Below, piece by piece: positions 22,601 through 33,209 of a stretch of 64,000 nt of DNA (position 1 is the first letter of the stretch; each line of letters starts with the position of its first letter). Position numbers and translations under genes: made by a program. The notes below the pieces were generated by a model, which saw only the letters and a program-made list of their open reading frames with translations, made no database searches and was not told the origin of the DNA. Location: contig OY970827.1 of assembly GCA_963853835.1 (NCBI GenBank), forward strand, positions 79,377,234 through 79,441,233, read 5' to 3'. This DNA is from Calendula officinalis. Lineage: Eukaryota > Streptophyta > Magnoliopsida > Asterales > Asteraceae.

Positions 22601-22619
22601 CAAATCTTTCTCCCATCAT
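16626..22619 (-). CDS. EDS1: EDS1 immune regulator (lipase-like plus EP domain)
   Basis: Three exons, 22619..22317, 21913..21140 and 17336..16626, all in phase 0, encode 595 residues, close to other EDS1 proteins. The N-terminal lipase-like fold has the nucleophile elbow FTGHSSGG (Ser118) and the acid motif GRYDIVPR (Asp180). Exon 3 is the EP domain, with YELPDGFESREEWVELG and LVEPLDIANYYRH, which are diagnostic of EDS1 within the EDS1/PAD4/SAG101 family. EDS1 forms heterodimers with PAD4 or SAG101 and relays signals from TIR-type NLR receptors to immunity and cell death, in nucleus and cytosol. The third triad position, His in Arabidopsis EDS1, appears to be Phe (about residue 313, RSLFVDYKDEL). 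EDS1 signalling is known not to need hydrolase activity. Two adjacent ATGs (22619, 22616) are possible starts. Intron 2 is 3,803 bp and filled with transposons. All splice sites and the frame look intact. Confidence 0.95.
17713..17996. mobile_element. MITE of the 'aagtgatat' family (decayed)
   Basis: It begins ta-cctccgattcaagttaagt and ends with tatcacttattttgataca-type sequence. It shares the interior phrase attagattatataaaattgg and 'gatgtttaaaagta' with the copy at 19107-19420. The right boundary is approximate. It lies in EDS1 intron 2, just left of the Helitron-like terminus. Confidence 0.45.
18021..20981 (-). mobile_element. Candidate Helitron in EDS1 intron 2
   Basis: On the minus strand the right end starts A|TCTACTACTATAATAAATC (5' terminus at 20981), and the left end has a hairpin (18050-18031, arms ACCCGTGA and TCACGCGT) followed by CATAAACTAG and T (3' terminus at 18021). 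TC at the 5' end, hairpin then CTAG at the 3' end, and insertion between A and T are the Helitron rules. No Rep/helicase coding sequence is visible, so it would be non-autonomous. Pairing these two ends into one 2,961-bp element is an inference. Confidence 0.45.
19107..19420. mobile_element. MITE with CTTCCTCTGATTTAAAATAA termini
   Basis: Left end cttcctctgatttaaaataa followed by gtgataca; right end tgtatcacttattttaaatc followed by ggaggaag-ta. These near-perfect terminal inverted repeats of about 30 bp delimit the element. It is nested inside the candidate Helitron in EDS1 intron 2. Confidence 0.7.
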
Positions 22620-24342
22620 CTTATTCTTCTTCTGTGTGTGTGTGTTTTTGATTCTACAAGAGAAGACTTTGTTCGTTGGAAGACTTGAAAAACTGTGGTG
22701 AGGGGCAATTTACCAGAGTTTGATTAAGGGTATTTTGGTCAGTTTGCAAGTCTTGTTGATAAGTTTATTGGTCATATCTTCTTATGATTGTAGTGGACAA
22801 TGGGACCCCAAGTGCTTTAGAGGTGTATTTCCTCTACTTTTGTCATTGTGGAATTAGTTGACTCGAAAGAAGTTACCACGAAATTTGTTATTTGTGTTAT
22901 TTTTTACTATAAACGTAGTTAGAGTAAACCGAATATTTTACTGAAATTAAATTTGTAAAAATTTAATTTAAGTCGTTTGTATAATGATATAAAAGATAAT
23001 AACAACCATGGTTACCCATTTAGTAGATTAACAAGATATGCTAGGTCAATTTTAATGGAAGTATGTTTTTAAATATATTGTTTAGATTGATATGAAGGTT
23101 TCTGTTTAATATGTAATGGCAATTTATAATTAGCTCAAGATTTAATAAATCTGTTTTAATAAATATTAATGATGTTTTAACTTTTACTTTTTGAGGATAT
23201 GTATCATTTCTATTTAGGTGTGTCTACATGAACAAGCAATTTCACTATACACACAAAATGATTGTCTAAGCCTAGTGGATATGAATACCGTTAGCTATAT
23301 CAATTTTTTCTGTCATATCACATGTCATCTCAATTATTACATCATATTATCAGATAATTCACACTACACCAGATCATTTTAACTTCCATATCACCATTTA
23401 TTTTACTCTTTTTCTTAAAAAGATAACCCAAATAATTAATTTATAATATCATTATCTAAAGTTTATAATAAATCAGATTTTTATTAAAGCACAATTTTTT
23501 AATAATAGATTGTTAGAGTTGAATCACATGTGCTTCTGCTGGTGGTGGTGATTTGAAGGTTGATTGATTCATGAACTAAAATTTATTCCTGGAGACTTTA
23601 TAAAAATCATGTCCTCTTTAAACGTTTCTCCGTTATAAAATACTCCCTCCGTCCCACAAAGAAGTTTACATTTCTCTTGGGCACAAAATTTTAGGTGATA
23701 GTTAGTGGTGGAATCACTATTAATACTTTTGATTAAAATATAAGATTGGATTGGAGAGATAGATAGATAGTGGATATTAATTGTGGGTTTTTAATAATAA
23801 TAATATTTTATTATGTGGGGTACATTAAATGTGAGAAATATAAACTTTTTTGTGGGACAAAAATTTAGTGAGAAATGTAAAACTTTTTTTGTGATACGGG
23901 GGAGTATAAAGTATGTAAGCCCAACAAAGAAACTTTAGTATAAAAATATAAATAGTCCAACTTTAATTTAGAAGCCCAAAAAGAAAATTCTAAAATCTAG
24001 CTCTCAATCTCTTCATCTTCTTCAACGATTTCTGGATTCCTCCACACTTATACCTGCATCATTTTGGCCTGGATCAAAACTGCTAAAGATTGATCGAAAA
24101 TATAAAATTGAAACAAAATATAAATTCTATTCACATTTCTTGATCTACTTTTCTTCAAATATCACAAAACCACTACAAACAAGAGATCAAACACTATATA
24201 AAACGTGTATACATCGATAAACAATAACTTATTTACCTTTTATACATCAAACAAATCAATTACCCTAAAAAATCCAAGAAATGAAAAAAATAATCCAAAA
24301 ATCAGTTACAAATTAAAAGTAAATAAAACGATTACGTCCAAA
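22620..24342. other. EDS1 upstream region
   Basis: The region upstream of the EDS1 start, reaching to the stop of the small glycine-rich gene on the same strand. It contains a short gt microsatellite just upstream of the start (22631-22646) and a Stowaway MITE at 23641-23906. I see no gene. Confidence 0.6.
23641..23906. mobile_element. Stowaway-type MITE
   Basis: TA-CTCCCTCCGTCCCACAAAG at the left and TTTGTGATACGGGGGAG-TA at the right, with interior sequence (gataatagttagtggtgg-like) shared with the copies at 44529-44797 and 55739-56007. Confidence 0.75.
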
Positions 24343-24597
24343 TCAGTGTTTTTGGGTGGTTTTTTGATACTTGTCTTTAATCCATTGAATACCAACGGAT
24401 GCCCCCTGTTTCACCTTCTTTGCGCCGGTGAAAGTCACCTCTTTTGTCTTCCCAAATCCATCTCCGACCTTCTTTCCATACTTTCCGGCACCCCCTCCGC
24501 CGCCGGTTTTCTTATTATAATTAGCCGCCGGCATCGGATCTGGATTATGATCCCATTGATCGGCCCATGATGAACCATATGAATCGTTTGTTGACAT
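24343..24597 (-). CDS. Small glycine-rich conserved plant protein (84 aa)
   Basis: A single uninterrupted frame starts MSTNDSYGSSWADQWDHNPD, continues through a GGGGGAGKYGKKVGDGFGKT segment and ends KDKYQKTTQKH. The SYGSSWADQWD start, the glycine stretch and the basic tail resemble short uncharacterised proteins of 80-100 residues that I recall from many flowering plants. No function is known to me and I see no signal peptide or membrane span. The ATG at 24595-24597 is the first in frame. A TATA-like box lies about 135 bp upstream, and the leader contains two copies of a tttctccggcga motif. Confidence 0.8.
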   Translation of the reverse strand: MSTNDSYGSSWADQWDHNPDPMPAANYNKKTGGGGGAGKYGKKVGDGFGKTKEVTFTGAKKVKQGASVGIQWIKDKYQKTTQKH

Positions 24598-27495
24598 CTT
24601 TCTTCTACGCGATTAAAATTGATCTTTATTAGCAGCTACAGCCGTCGTGTTTCTCCGGCGAACGGTAAATGTGTTTCTCCGGCGATGGATGATAACTCTG
24701 TTTTTGTGATATAAAGGAGGTGGTGCATGTATTTATAATAGATTCGACCCGCGTTGATGAATGTTCATGCGAAATAAATTCTCATTTAGGTTGAGACACG
24801 CTATCTTCTAATGACCATAATACCCTTTTCTTTTTCATTGCCGTGTGAACTCTTTCGGTCAAAAGAACTACTAAAATAAAGAGTAGGTAGTACAATTTTG
24901 AAAAATACTACACCAAATAATAATATTTCTAATACAGATCAGCAAATAACCTGAGTCACACCACCCTTCGAATAGTTTGAACATATGTCATATAGCATGG
25001 TTAGTCCGTATAATCTCTCAAAATTTCTAAATAGTATTATAAAAGTTTAAATTTGTTTAGTGTAGGTAATCTCTAATTAATAATTTTTAGGTGATACCCC
25101 TTTTAGTTTAGATGTTACGACTAAAAGTGTAATTAATCGTTTTAATAAAATAAAAGAATGGAAATGTTTAACTTTAAAATATAATTTATAGATGTTTTAT
25201 CATATTTAATGAAATTATTTTATCTAGTTTTTTTTATATTTATCATATAGTATGATGAAAAAATTGTGCGAAACATATGAATGGAACTACCGCTACGTTT
25301 GTAAAATGTTTATTTTTTTATTGTTAACCACTTGGTAACATTTGAATAACTACTAAATATTCTATTTCTAAATTCTCCCATTTTCATTGGTTAAAGTAAA
25401 AATATAAACCAAAAGTCTATTAATAGGAACTAAGATTATCTGTAGTTCCACTAAATTAGATGCCCGTTAAAAAAATCATAAGTTTATCAAATATATTAAA
25501 CCAAAACGTGTTGCATATTGTCAATTAGTAAATGTTTTTGACAACAACGTCATACTTCTAAATTAGACAACATTTTTATGGATAAGATCAACTCATGGAA
25601 GTATAACACTTCCCTACAAATTTAGTATGATACTCACAAAATAAAAAAAAAAATGATAACTAAGAGTAGTTTGAGTCTTCGGTAGCGATGAAAAATAATT
25701 TGAGTCTAAAATCTAATTTAGGTAACCAAAGTTCAACTAGCTGTTTCAATATTACTGATCAAAAGTTCAGTAAGCTAAATAGGAATCTATATAGGTAGAA
25801 ATTTGATAAAAGAATTTTGGGTGTTTGAATGATGATGGTCTCCTTGACACTAAAAATACGTAAACTTAAATACTTTTAGTAACACTAGTTTTCTACAAGA
25901 CCATGAAGTACAAATTTTATTTTGATGTCGCTAAACTCACAATTGCTAAAAAATTTGTCGGAAAACTCTGTAGCCCAAATTATGCTCATTTTAGCGCTGA
26001 CCTTTTATTTATAAGATATTAGACCTCGAAAAACAAAATAGTCTATTCATCCACGATTGGACCTGTATTAGATAAGATTCACAAAATATGTTTGGAACAA
26101 CATTTAAGTTGATAATTTAGATCATCATAATTTGAAATTGAAGCAAAGCCGTAGAAAAATATTTTTAATGATATTTGGTTCTATGAAGATGATGCTGTCA
26201 ACTTTCAAACATTGCAATACTAAAAACCATAGACCACACGTGTAGTTTGTACCACATATTCCTTCAGCTTCATATTTATATCATGTGTTTTCCATTAAAT
26301 TGAAAAAAAAAAAGTTTTAATCACGAAGGATCGAGGATATCGATGCATTGTATTTAATTTTACTAGGTTATACAATGTTGTCAACGTTTGTTAAATCGTT
26401 AACAACCTATAGAATGAATATGATAAGACTGAAGTACTTATGGTAAATTCACGAGTTGACAACATTGTATTCAAAGGATCGATTTATTAACACATTGATA
26501 CGAGATAATGTGTTTCACCATGATTGTTTATACGAGACAGCTACTTCCGTATCAGCCGGAGATGCTTAAATATTTGAATTTCCATTATAATGTGAACGAT
26601 TTCACACTCGTCGATCTCTTAAATTGTATATGCATTTGAGCACACCAATAATATATGGTAATTGAGAGGTAGAAAATATGTTGATCCATTTAATAACATT
26701 GTCAAGTAGCGGCAATCAGGTTGGATCTGGGTTAACGGGTTCGGGTTGATGGGTTGGAATTAGTCAACCCAAACCTGACATTTTAGAATTTCAGGTAAGA
26801 AAAATTAACCCTAACATGGACATATTTAAGTCATGGTAATACAGACCTGATTCATCTGACTCATATAACTTCACATGTTGGTGGGTCAAATGGGCTAGTA
26901 CGTAGGTTATAACCAGGTTGGCGGGTCATAAACAACAAATGAACACAATTCAATGGTAATTATGAGGAATCGAAAGATCAAACATAGATTGAGAGAAGTT
27001 TTATGCAGGGTTTAGGGGTTTTATAGTATTTACATATTTTTATAAAAAAAAAACTTTATAAAACTGAACGGATTGGCAGATCAACCTGTTTATTAATAAG
27101 TCAAACATGTACCCGATTTATAAATGAGCTGGATGTGTCGACTTGTTTTTGACCCGGACTCATTTGTGCTCAACCTAAATCTGCTTATTTTCATGTCAGA
27201 TTCGCGTAAGGTTTCGGGTCCGCCGTTGATTATTTATAATAGTGTAGATTTTATTTTCTGTTTTATTTAATTTATAAAAAGTAAATCATAAATCTTGAAA
27301 TTACGTTTACATTTGTTTCCGACGTGTTCTATTGTCCCATATGTTCGTCAAACTGTAGAACAAAACTAGATAATGACTATCATCCGAATTTCTTGATTAG
27401 CCCGAAAAGATCTTTTAAATCGAAAACACCATTCTCAATCACCTGGATCTTCGATTCGGAATTCCTTCCACCGAATCATTGAGATCAGTAGAGCA
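24598..27495. other. Intergenic 2.9 kb without a visible gene
   Basis: AT-rich sequence. The part at about 26,700-27,230 is rich in gggtt/aaccc motifs (ggttaacgggttcgggttga; gaacggattggcagatcaac) and looks like an old hAT-type relic with ends near agcggcaatcagg and ccgccgttgatta. No open frame resembles a protein. Confidence 0.5.
24730..24737 (-). promoter_or_regulatory. TATA box of the small glycine-rich gene
   Basis: TATAAATA on the minus strand, about 133 bp upstream of the ATG, a suitable distance for a short 5' UTR. Assigned by position and motif only. Confidence 0.5.
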
Positions 27496-30400
27496 ATGAT
27501 TCGTCATAGAAGAAGTTGTTGGATAGCGCTAATCATCTGTCTAATAATATCTCCAACAATCATTATCTCATCAATGTCGGAACTCGATTCCGGATTGTTA
27601 GCTAAAAGGAGACGTATGAGTGACAAGGTTCGTAAGATGTAAGTCAACTTCACTTTCAATTCTCAATTTGATTTTATTTCAAAATTGAAATCGTTCAGAA
27701 TTTGGAGAATTGATGCTGAAATTGAAGTAACAATAAGTGAAATTGATTGAAATTGTCGGTGTTTTCTTGTGTAAGTTGTTGTTAATTGCTTATTTTTGGA
27801 AATGTTTATTAGGTTTACATTGATCATGTTTTGTAGTCAAAGTAGGTGAACATTCGAACTTTTAGGTTACCAACTAGGGAAATTAAATCCAATCATACAG
27901 TAGTATTTTGAATCTTTTTAAAGGGAAAATGGGAATTTAAGGAGGATAGATGGTTAGCCTGTTAGCATTTCAAAGCCATTTAAAAAATCAGAATCAGTAA
28001 TAGATTATAACATTTTTGTGAAGTACATTACAGTTAGATGATATTCTACTTATGATATTAAATTTGTTAATTTTTACAGGTTTTATCATGCATATGACAA
28101 CTACATGACATATGCGTTTCCTGTAAGTACTCAACCTCTTATAATATATTTTAAAATACTATTTCGTTCAAATAAACATACTTATGGTTTTGCAGCATGA
28201 TGAATTAAAACCAATGACCAAAAGTTTCACGGATTCTCTTAGTGAGCTTGGGAATTTAAAGGTTGTAATATTATCTTCTCAAGTGATGATCATTTATTTA
28301 GCTTCTATTTTTTTTATTTATGTTTTTTTTTTTTTTTTTAATTTTAGCTTGAAAACTTACCCCAAGAATACAATGGATCAGCACTTACGCTTGTTGAATC
28401 ATTGTCCAGGTACTATGTGTTTTTTAATCCTCATAAATACAGGTGGCAACTCCGACCCGTGGGTTTATTTGGTTATGTTTAATAGTAACGAGTCATAGTG
28501 GTAAAATATAAAGAAAATAAATAATTAAAATGAAATGTGTCAAATCAAGCACAAACTTTTGTTTTTCTTGCATCTTTTTTCAAATTTTTTTTTTTTTTGC
28601 AGTCTTGTAATATTGGGTAACAAGACAGAATTTGAAAGGGCAGTTATATGGCTATCAGAAAATCTATCATTTGATGTTGATGCAAGGATTAATCTTTTTG
28701 AGGTACTTAAATTTCATTTGCTATATAACCTTTTTTTTATGTTTTGTAGCTTAATTTTACTTTTCTGTTTTCCTTTAATGATCATTGAAACAATTCTAGG
28801 ATGACCCAACTTCAAGTTCATTTTTGCAATTGAATAACTTACGTTTCTGCATAAAATATTTTTTTTTTTATTTATTATGGGGTATTAGTGATAAATAATT
28901 ATAAATTGTGATACGCCTCCATGAAAGTGATCTTATTAGAGGTGAAAATATCGGCCCGTTTACTTATTAATGAGTCAATTTGTGTTATATCCCAAACGGG
29001 TCGAAGGAAAATTTGGTTAAAAGGGGAATGGGTCAAGCAGGTTGAACATTGCCCAAACTCGATTTTTTAATTTAATACAACCTCCTAAGTTATTTTATAT
29101 AATATTTTGATGACGATTGTAATAATGTTATTTTTGTAATTGTTATTAACACATTCATTACTAAGAAACGGACAAAGAAAGGGATTGTGGCTCAACCCAA
29201 CCCGACCCGTTTTGACCGGTACCTAACCAACTAATTGTTATTTTGTAGTGCAACATAAGACTTCTTGGAGGACTTGTTTCTGCTCATATTCTTGCAACTG
29301 ATTCTACAAACAGCTTCTTTCAGGGAACTTATTATAACAATCAGCTCCTTATTTTGGCTCAAGATTTAGGGCAACGTTTTTTACCAGCTTTTAATACACC
29401 AACTGGCTTGCCTTATGCTTGGATTAACTTAAAGGTATTATTTTATATTATCCTTAGTTTCATACAACACTTTACTTCATTATTTTCGTCTTTTTACTGC
29501 CTTTATTATTATTTGTTAGTGTCACAAATCACAATTTCATTCCAAAAAAGTTGGAAATTTTTGTAGTGAGTGAATAGTGATAACTTGCCACATACAAAAT
29601 GCAATTGTTGTTGAAAATTGCAATGTGTGTTAAATTTATAATTGAGTATGATAATATTTCATATACGACTCACTAGTTACGTTTAATTATGAAATTGACC
29701 TTATAGAATCTCGATTGACCATTTTACAGCTCTTTTTTTATTTAAGTATATAAAGGTTGTTATTTCCTGCATAATTTTTCTTAAAAAGGTTAAATGTTTT
29801 TCACAACATGAAAGTGTAATAAATATTTTCTGATTTTGTTTGTAAAAAGGATTTATGAATGCGAAATTATTTGGGCAGTATGGCGTTATGGAGAATGAAA
29901 CAACTGAAACAAGCACTTCTGGTTGTGGTAAGAAAGCATCCATCTTTTAAAATTTTAATATTTTAATTTTAAATTTAAAATAAATTCAGGATCACTAATT
30001 CTTGAAATGGGAGCATTATCCCGATTAACGGGTGATTCAAGATTTGAAGATGCAGCTTTGCATGCTCTCAGACAATTGTGGGCCATGCGAAGCTCTTTAA
30101 ATCTGTTAGGAACTACACTTGATGTTTCAACAGGAGAATGGATTGAATATTCCTCTGGTATTGGTGCTGGTATGAATTTAATATCCCCTTTTTGTCTTTT
30201 TATTTTGACTAAATTACATAAATCATCCCTCTGGTTTGTATACAGTTATTGATTTTGTTCCAATTTTATAACTTGTAACACCAATGTTTCTTAAAAACCT
30301 AATGGCCTTTTCTGATTTTAGGAACAAAATTAGGGTGTAATAAAAAAAGCTGAGGGAAGAAAACTCAAAATTTATATAAACCACATGGACGATTTATATA

Positions 30401-32569
30401 ATTTAATATTTATTTTAGATTTGGCTATTTTTTTTTCTATATCTGATACTGAATGTATTTGTAACAGGTGTTGATTCTTTTTATGAGTATTTAATCAAAG
30501 CCCACATTCTTTTTGGAAAAGAGGAATTTTGGAGGATGTTTCAGTCAGCATATGTTAGTGTGCAGAAATATTTCAAATACGGTTCATGGTAATGATTTTT
30601 CCTATTTAATAAAATTTGTTATTTTTTATAACATAATGATAACAGATTTGAATTTTATATGAAATTGTAGGTACCATGAAGCGGATATGAGGACAGGAAG
30701 AGCAACTTACTGGCAACTTACAAGTCTTCAAGCATTTTGGCCAGGTGTACAAGTGAGTCACACTAAAAACTCTAAAAAAAAATTGATTATTCAAGAAATG
30801 AAAATAAAGTGACCAAAAAAGACTAAATTTATAGTCAAATAAAGAGATTCAAAAAGCAAATCCAAACACTCCTTAAAAAATTGTTTTTTTTATAATTACT
30901 TTTTTGATTAGGTTCTTGTTGGGGATGTTACAGCTGCTAACTTAACGCATCGAGAATTTTTCCATGTATGGAAAAAATTTGGAGTGCTTCCAGAGAGGTA
31001 CGATTATAAAAAATTAAAAAATTAGCCTAAAAAGTTGTTGGGCTGAACTAAATTTTGGAATTATTCAGATATTTATTGGATCATCAGATGGTGCACCCAA
31101 CAGAAAAATATTATCCTTTACGTCCTGAGTTGGCAGAATCCACATATTACTTGTATCAAGCAACTAAAGGTATGCTTATAATTGTTGTTGGGACCCACAA
31201 AGAATTCATTGTGGGTCCCAACAGCTCCTCACCCTTGAGTATAATTTGTTTTATTTTTTTAGTAATTTATTAATTTTTTTTATTGGTACATTAGACCCGT
31301 GGTACATGGAAGTTGGTGAAGCAATTGTAAATTCTCTAAATTTGCACACAAAAGTTGATGGTGGTTTTGCAAGTGTTAGAGATGTAACAACCATGCAATT
31401 AGAAGATCACCAACATAGTTTCTTTCTCGCTGAAACGTAAGAATTCAGCACATAAATGCTTATACACAGTAAATTACATAAATCGTCCCTTGACTTCTTT
31501 TATTACAAAAATAGTCCCTGATTTGAAACTTGCAACACCAATGGTTCCTAAAGCAAAAACGTTGTTTAGATTTTAGGGACTATTGATGTCAGACGTTTGG
31601 CATTTCAATATTAGGGACCATTCATGCTACAAGATTCAAAATTAGGGACTATCCATGCAATAAAAAAAGTCAATGGCCAAAATCCATAATTTCATACAAA
31701 CCACTGGGAGATTAATGTATTTACTTAATTATATATGATTCAAGATTAATGTTTTTTCTAGCTGATGTTTAAAATGGAAAAAATAAATTATCATTTAATA
31801 TTTTAATTTTTTATTTGATGAATAGGTGCAAGTATCTATATCTTCTGTTTGATGATTCACCTTTAATGGGTAGAAATTATGTATTCACAACAGAAGGTCA
31901 TCCACTTCCTGTTTTAAGTGATTGGCATGAAAGGCTTCCTGATGCATATATCCCTCGTAATTGGACCTCCATCAAGGTCAAAATCTCATCATAATTTACA
32001 ATTTTCATGAATTATTTTTTATTTAAAATTTAGTAAAAAAGTCAATGGGTCAAACGGAGTGGAAGTCACCAAAATGAGGATTTCTTTCCATCTTTAGAAA
32101 GTTTTCAGTTACATATTGGTCAAAAAAGTCCTCATTTTGATACCTTTTCTTCAGAAGGGGAAAAGAAGTCCACTTTGATACCTGTGATTGTGGAAGAAAA
32201 AAAGTTTGAGAATATTCACATTTTTGACATTTTTGTGCATTTTGGCAAATTTTATATTCAAAGATTTAGATTAATATTGTTTTTCAGATTTATTAAGTGA
32301 ATATTCAGATTTATTTTGGTAATTTGAGTCTAGAAATGGAACTATTACAGATTGAAACACAAAAGATACAATCCAGTGCAATGTCTATGCAAGTGTGTCC
32401 ATCAAATTTATTGAAAGGTGGTCAACAAATTGAGAGTGTTTGTCATGTGCCTGACACGTGGGATGATCATAGATGCTTAACAGATGATGATTGTGGAATT
32501 GATTCAACTAATTGTAGAAGAAGGTCATGTAGTATGGCTGGTTACTGTGGTCTTTGGTTGATGTTTTGA
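27496..32569 (+). CDS. ER degradation-enhancing alpha-mannosidase (EDEM/MNS5-like, GH47)
   Basis: Fifteen exons (27496..27638, 28080..28122, 28196..28261, 28348..28409, 28603..28702, 29249..29434, 29879..29927, 29990..30169, 30468..30588, 30671..30752, 30912..30997, 31069..31169, 31295..31436, 31826..31976, 32309..32569) join in phase to 590 residues. The N-terminus has a signal anchor (CWIALIICLIISPTIIISS). The GH47 (alpha/alpha)7 barrel shows FYHAYDNYMTYAFPHDELKP, SGIGAGVDSFYEYLIKAH, YPLRPELAEST, HSFFLAET and FTTEGHPLP, carrying the acidic and Thr residues used by class I mannosidases. EDEM-type enzymes trim mannose on misfolded glycoproteins in the ER, marking them for ERAD. The Cys-rich tail ends CRRRSCSMAGYCGLWLMF. 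It resembles plant MNS5 more than MNS4. The last acceptor is the second of two 'cagattta' sites, because the first leads to an immediate stop. Introns 5, 8 and 13 hold transposon relics. Confidence 0.93.
31467..31727. mobile_element. Foldback MITE relic in MNS5-like intron 13
   Basis: The left end agtaaattacataaatcgtc and the right end gggagattaatgtatttact are inverted repeats related to the Mutator-like foldback family at 39338-39696. A similar pair of decayed ends occurs at about 30208-30413 in intron 8. Confidence 0.5.
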
Positions 32570-33209
32570 TTAATTTAAAACACAAGGAATTGATACATAT
32601 GTAATTTTTTATAGGATATAAAAGGAAAGATTTAATCTTTACGACATTGTTGAGGGGCCAAAATGGAAACACTAAACTTTGTTCAGAAAGATCCAATTGG
32701 ATTGTAAAATTTACCAAAAGACAGTCTTTTTTGCTTATGGTATCTTTAATACATTGTTGAATCTATGATTTTTATTGAAATAGTTATTAATGTGATTATT
32801 CATTAATTTAATGATAAAAATATCTTAAATATCATAAGAAAAAAAAACCATTTAAACTTCAATCAGGTTTTATCAGGTCAACCCGACATCTAATAAAGGT
32901 GAGTTGGTCAGGTTGGGTTTAAAAGACCTGATATACCTAACCTGACAACTGACAAGCATAATCAGGTTTGGATTTAGGTTGGGTCAGGTTGACCCTATGA
33001 GCACCCCTATTTGGAAATGTGATCATCTATATACATACCACAAGGTTAAAAGTATGAAGTAAATCAAATTTGAATCCATGAAATAACTCATTTTAGTTGT
33101 ACCCAACATGCAAAAAAACATTACAAACTACCAAACTTCATAGCAAACATAATCTAAATCATAGTTTGGATTACAAAATCAAAATCCAAACTTCAAGAAA
33201 CACACATTT
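32570..33209. other. Convergent 3' region, MNS5-like and CDKAL1-like genes
   Basis: About 640 bp between convergent stops. It contains a relic at about 32,870-33,007 with repeated aggtcaacccg/ggttgggt motifs, ending gagcacccct, of the same kind as the one at 50637-50744. I see no gene. Confidence 0.55.
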
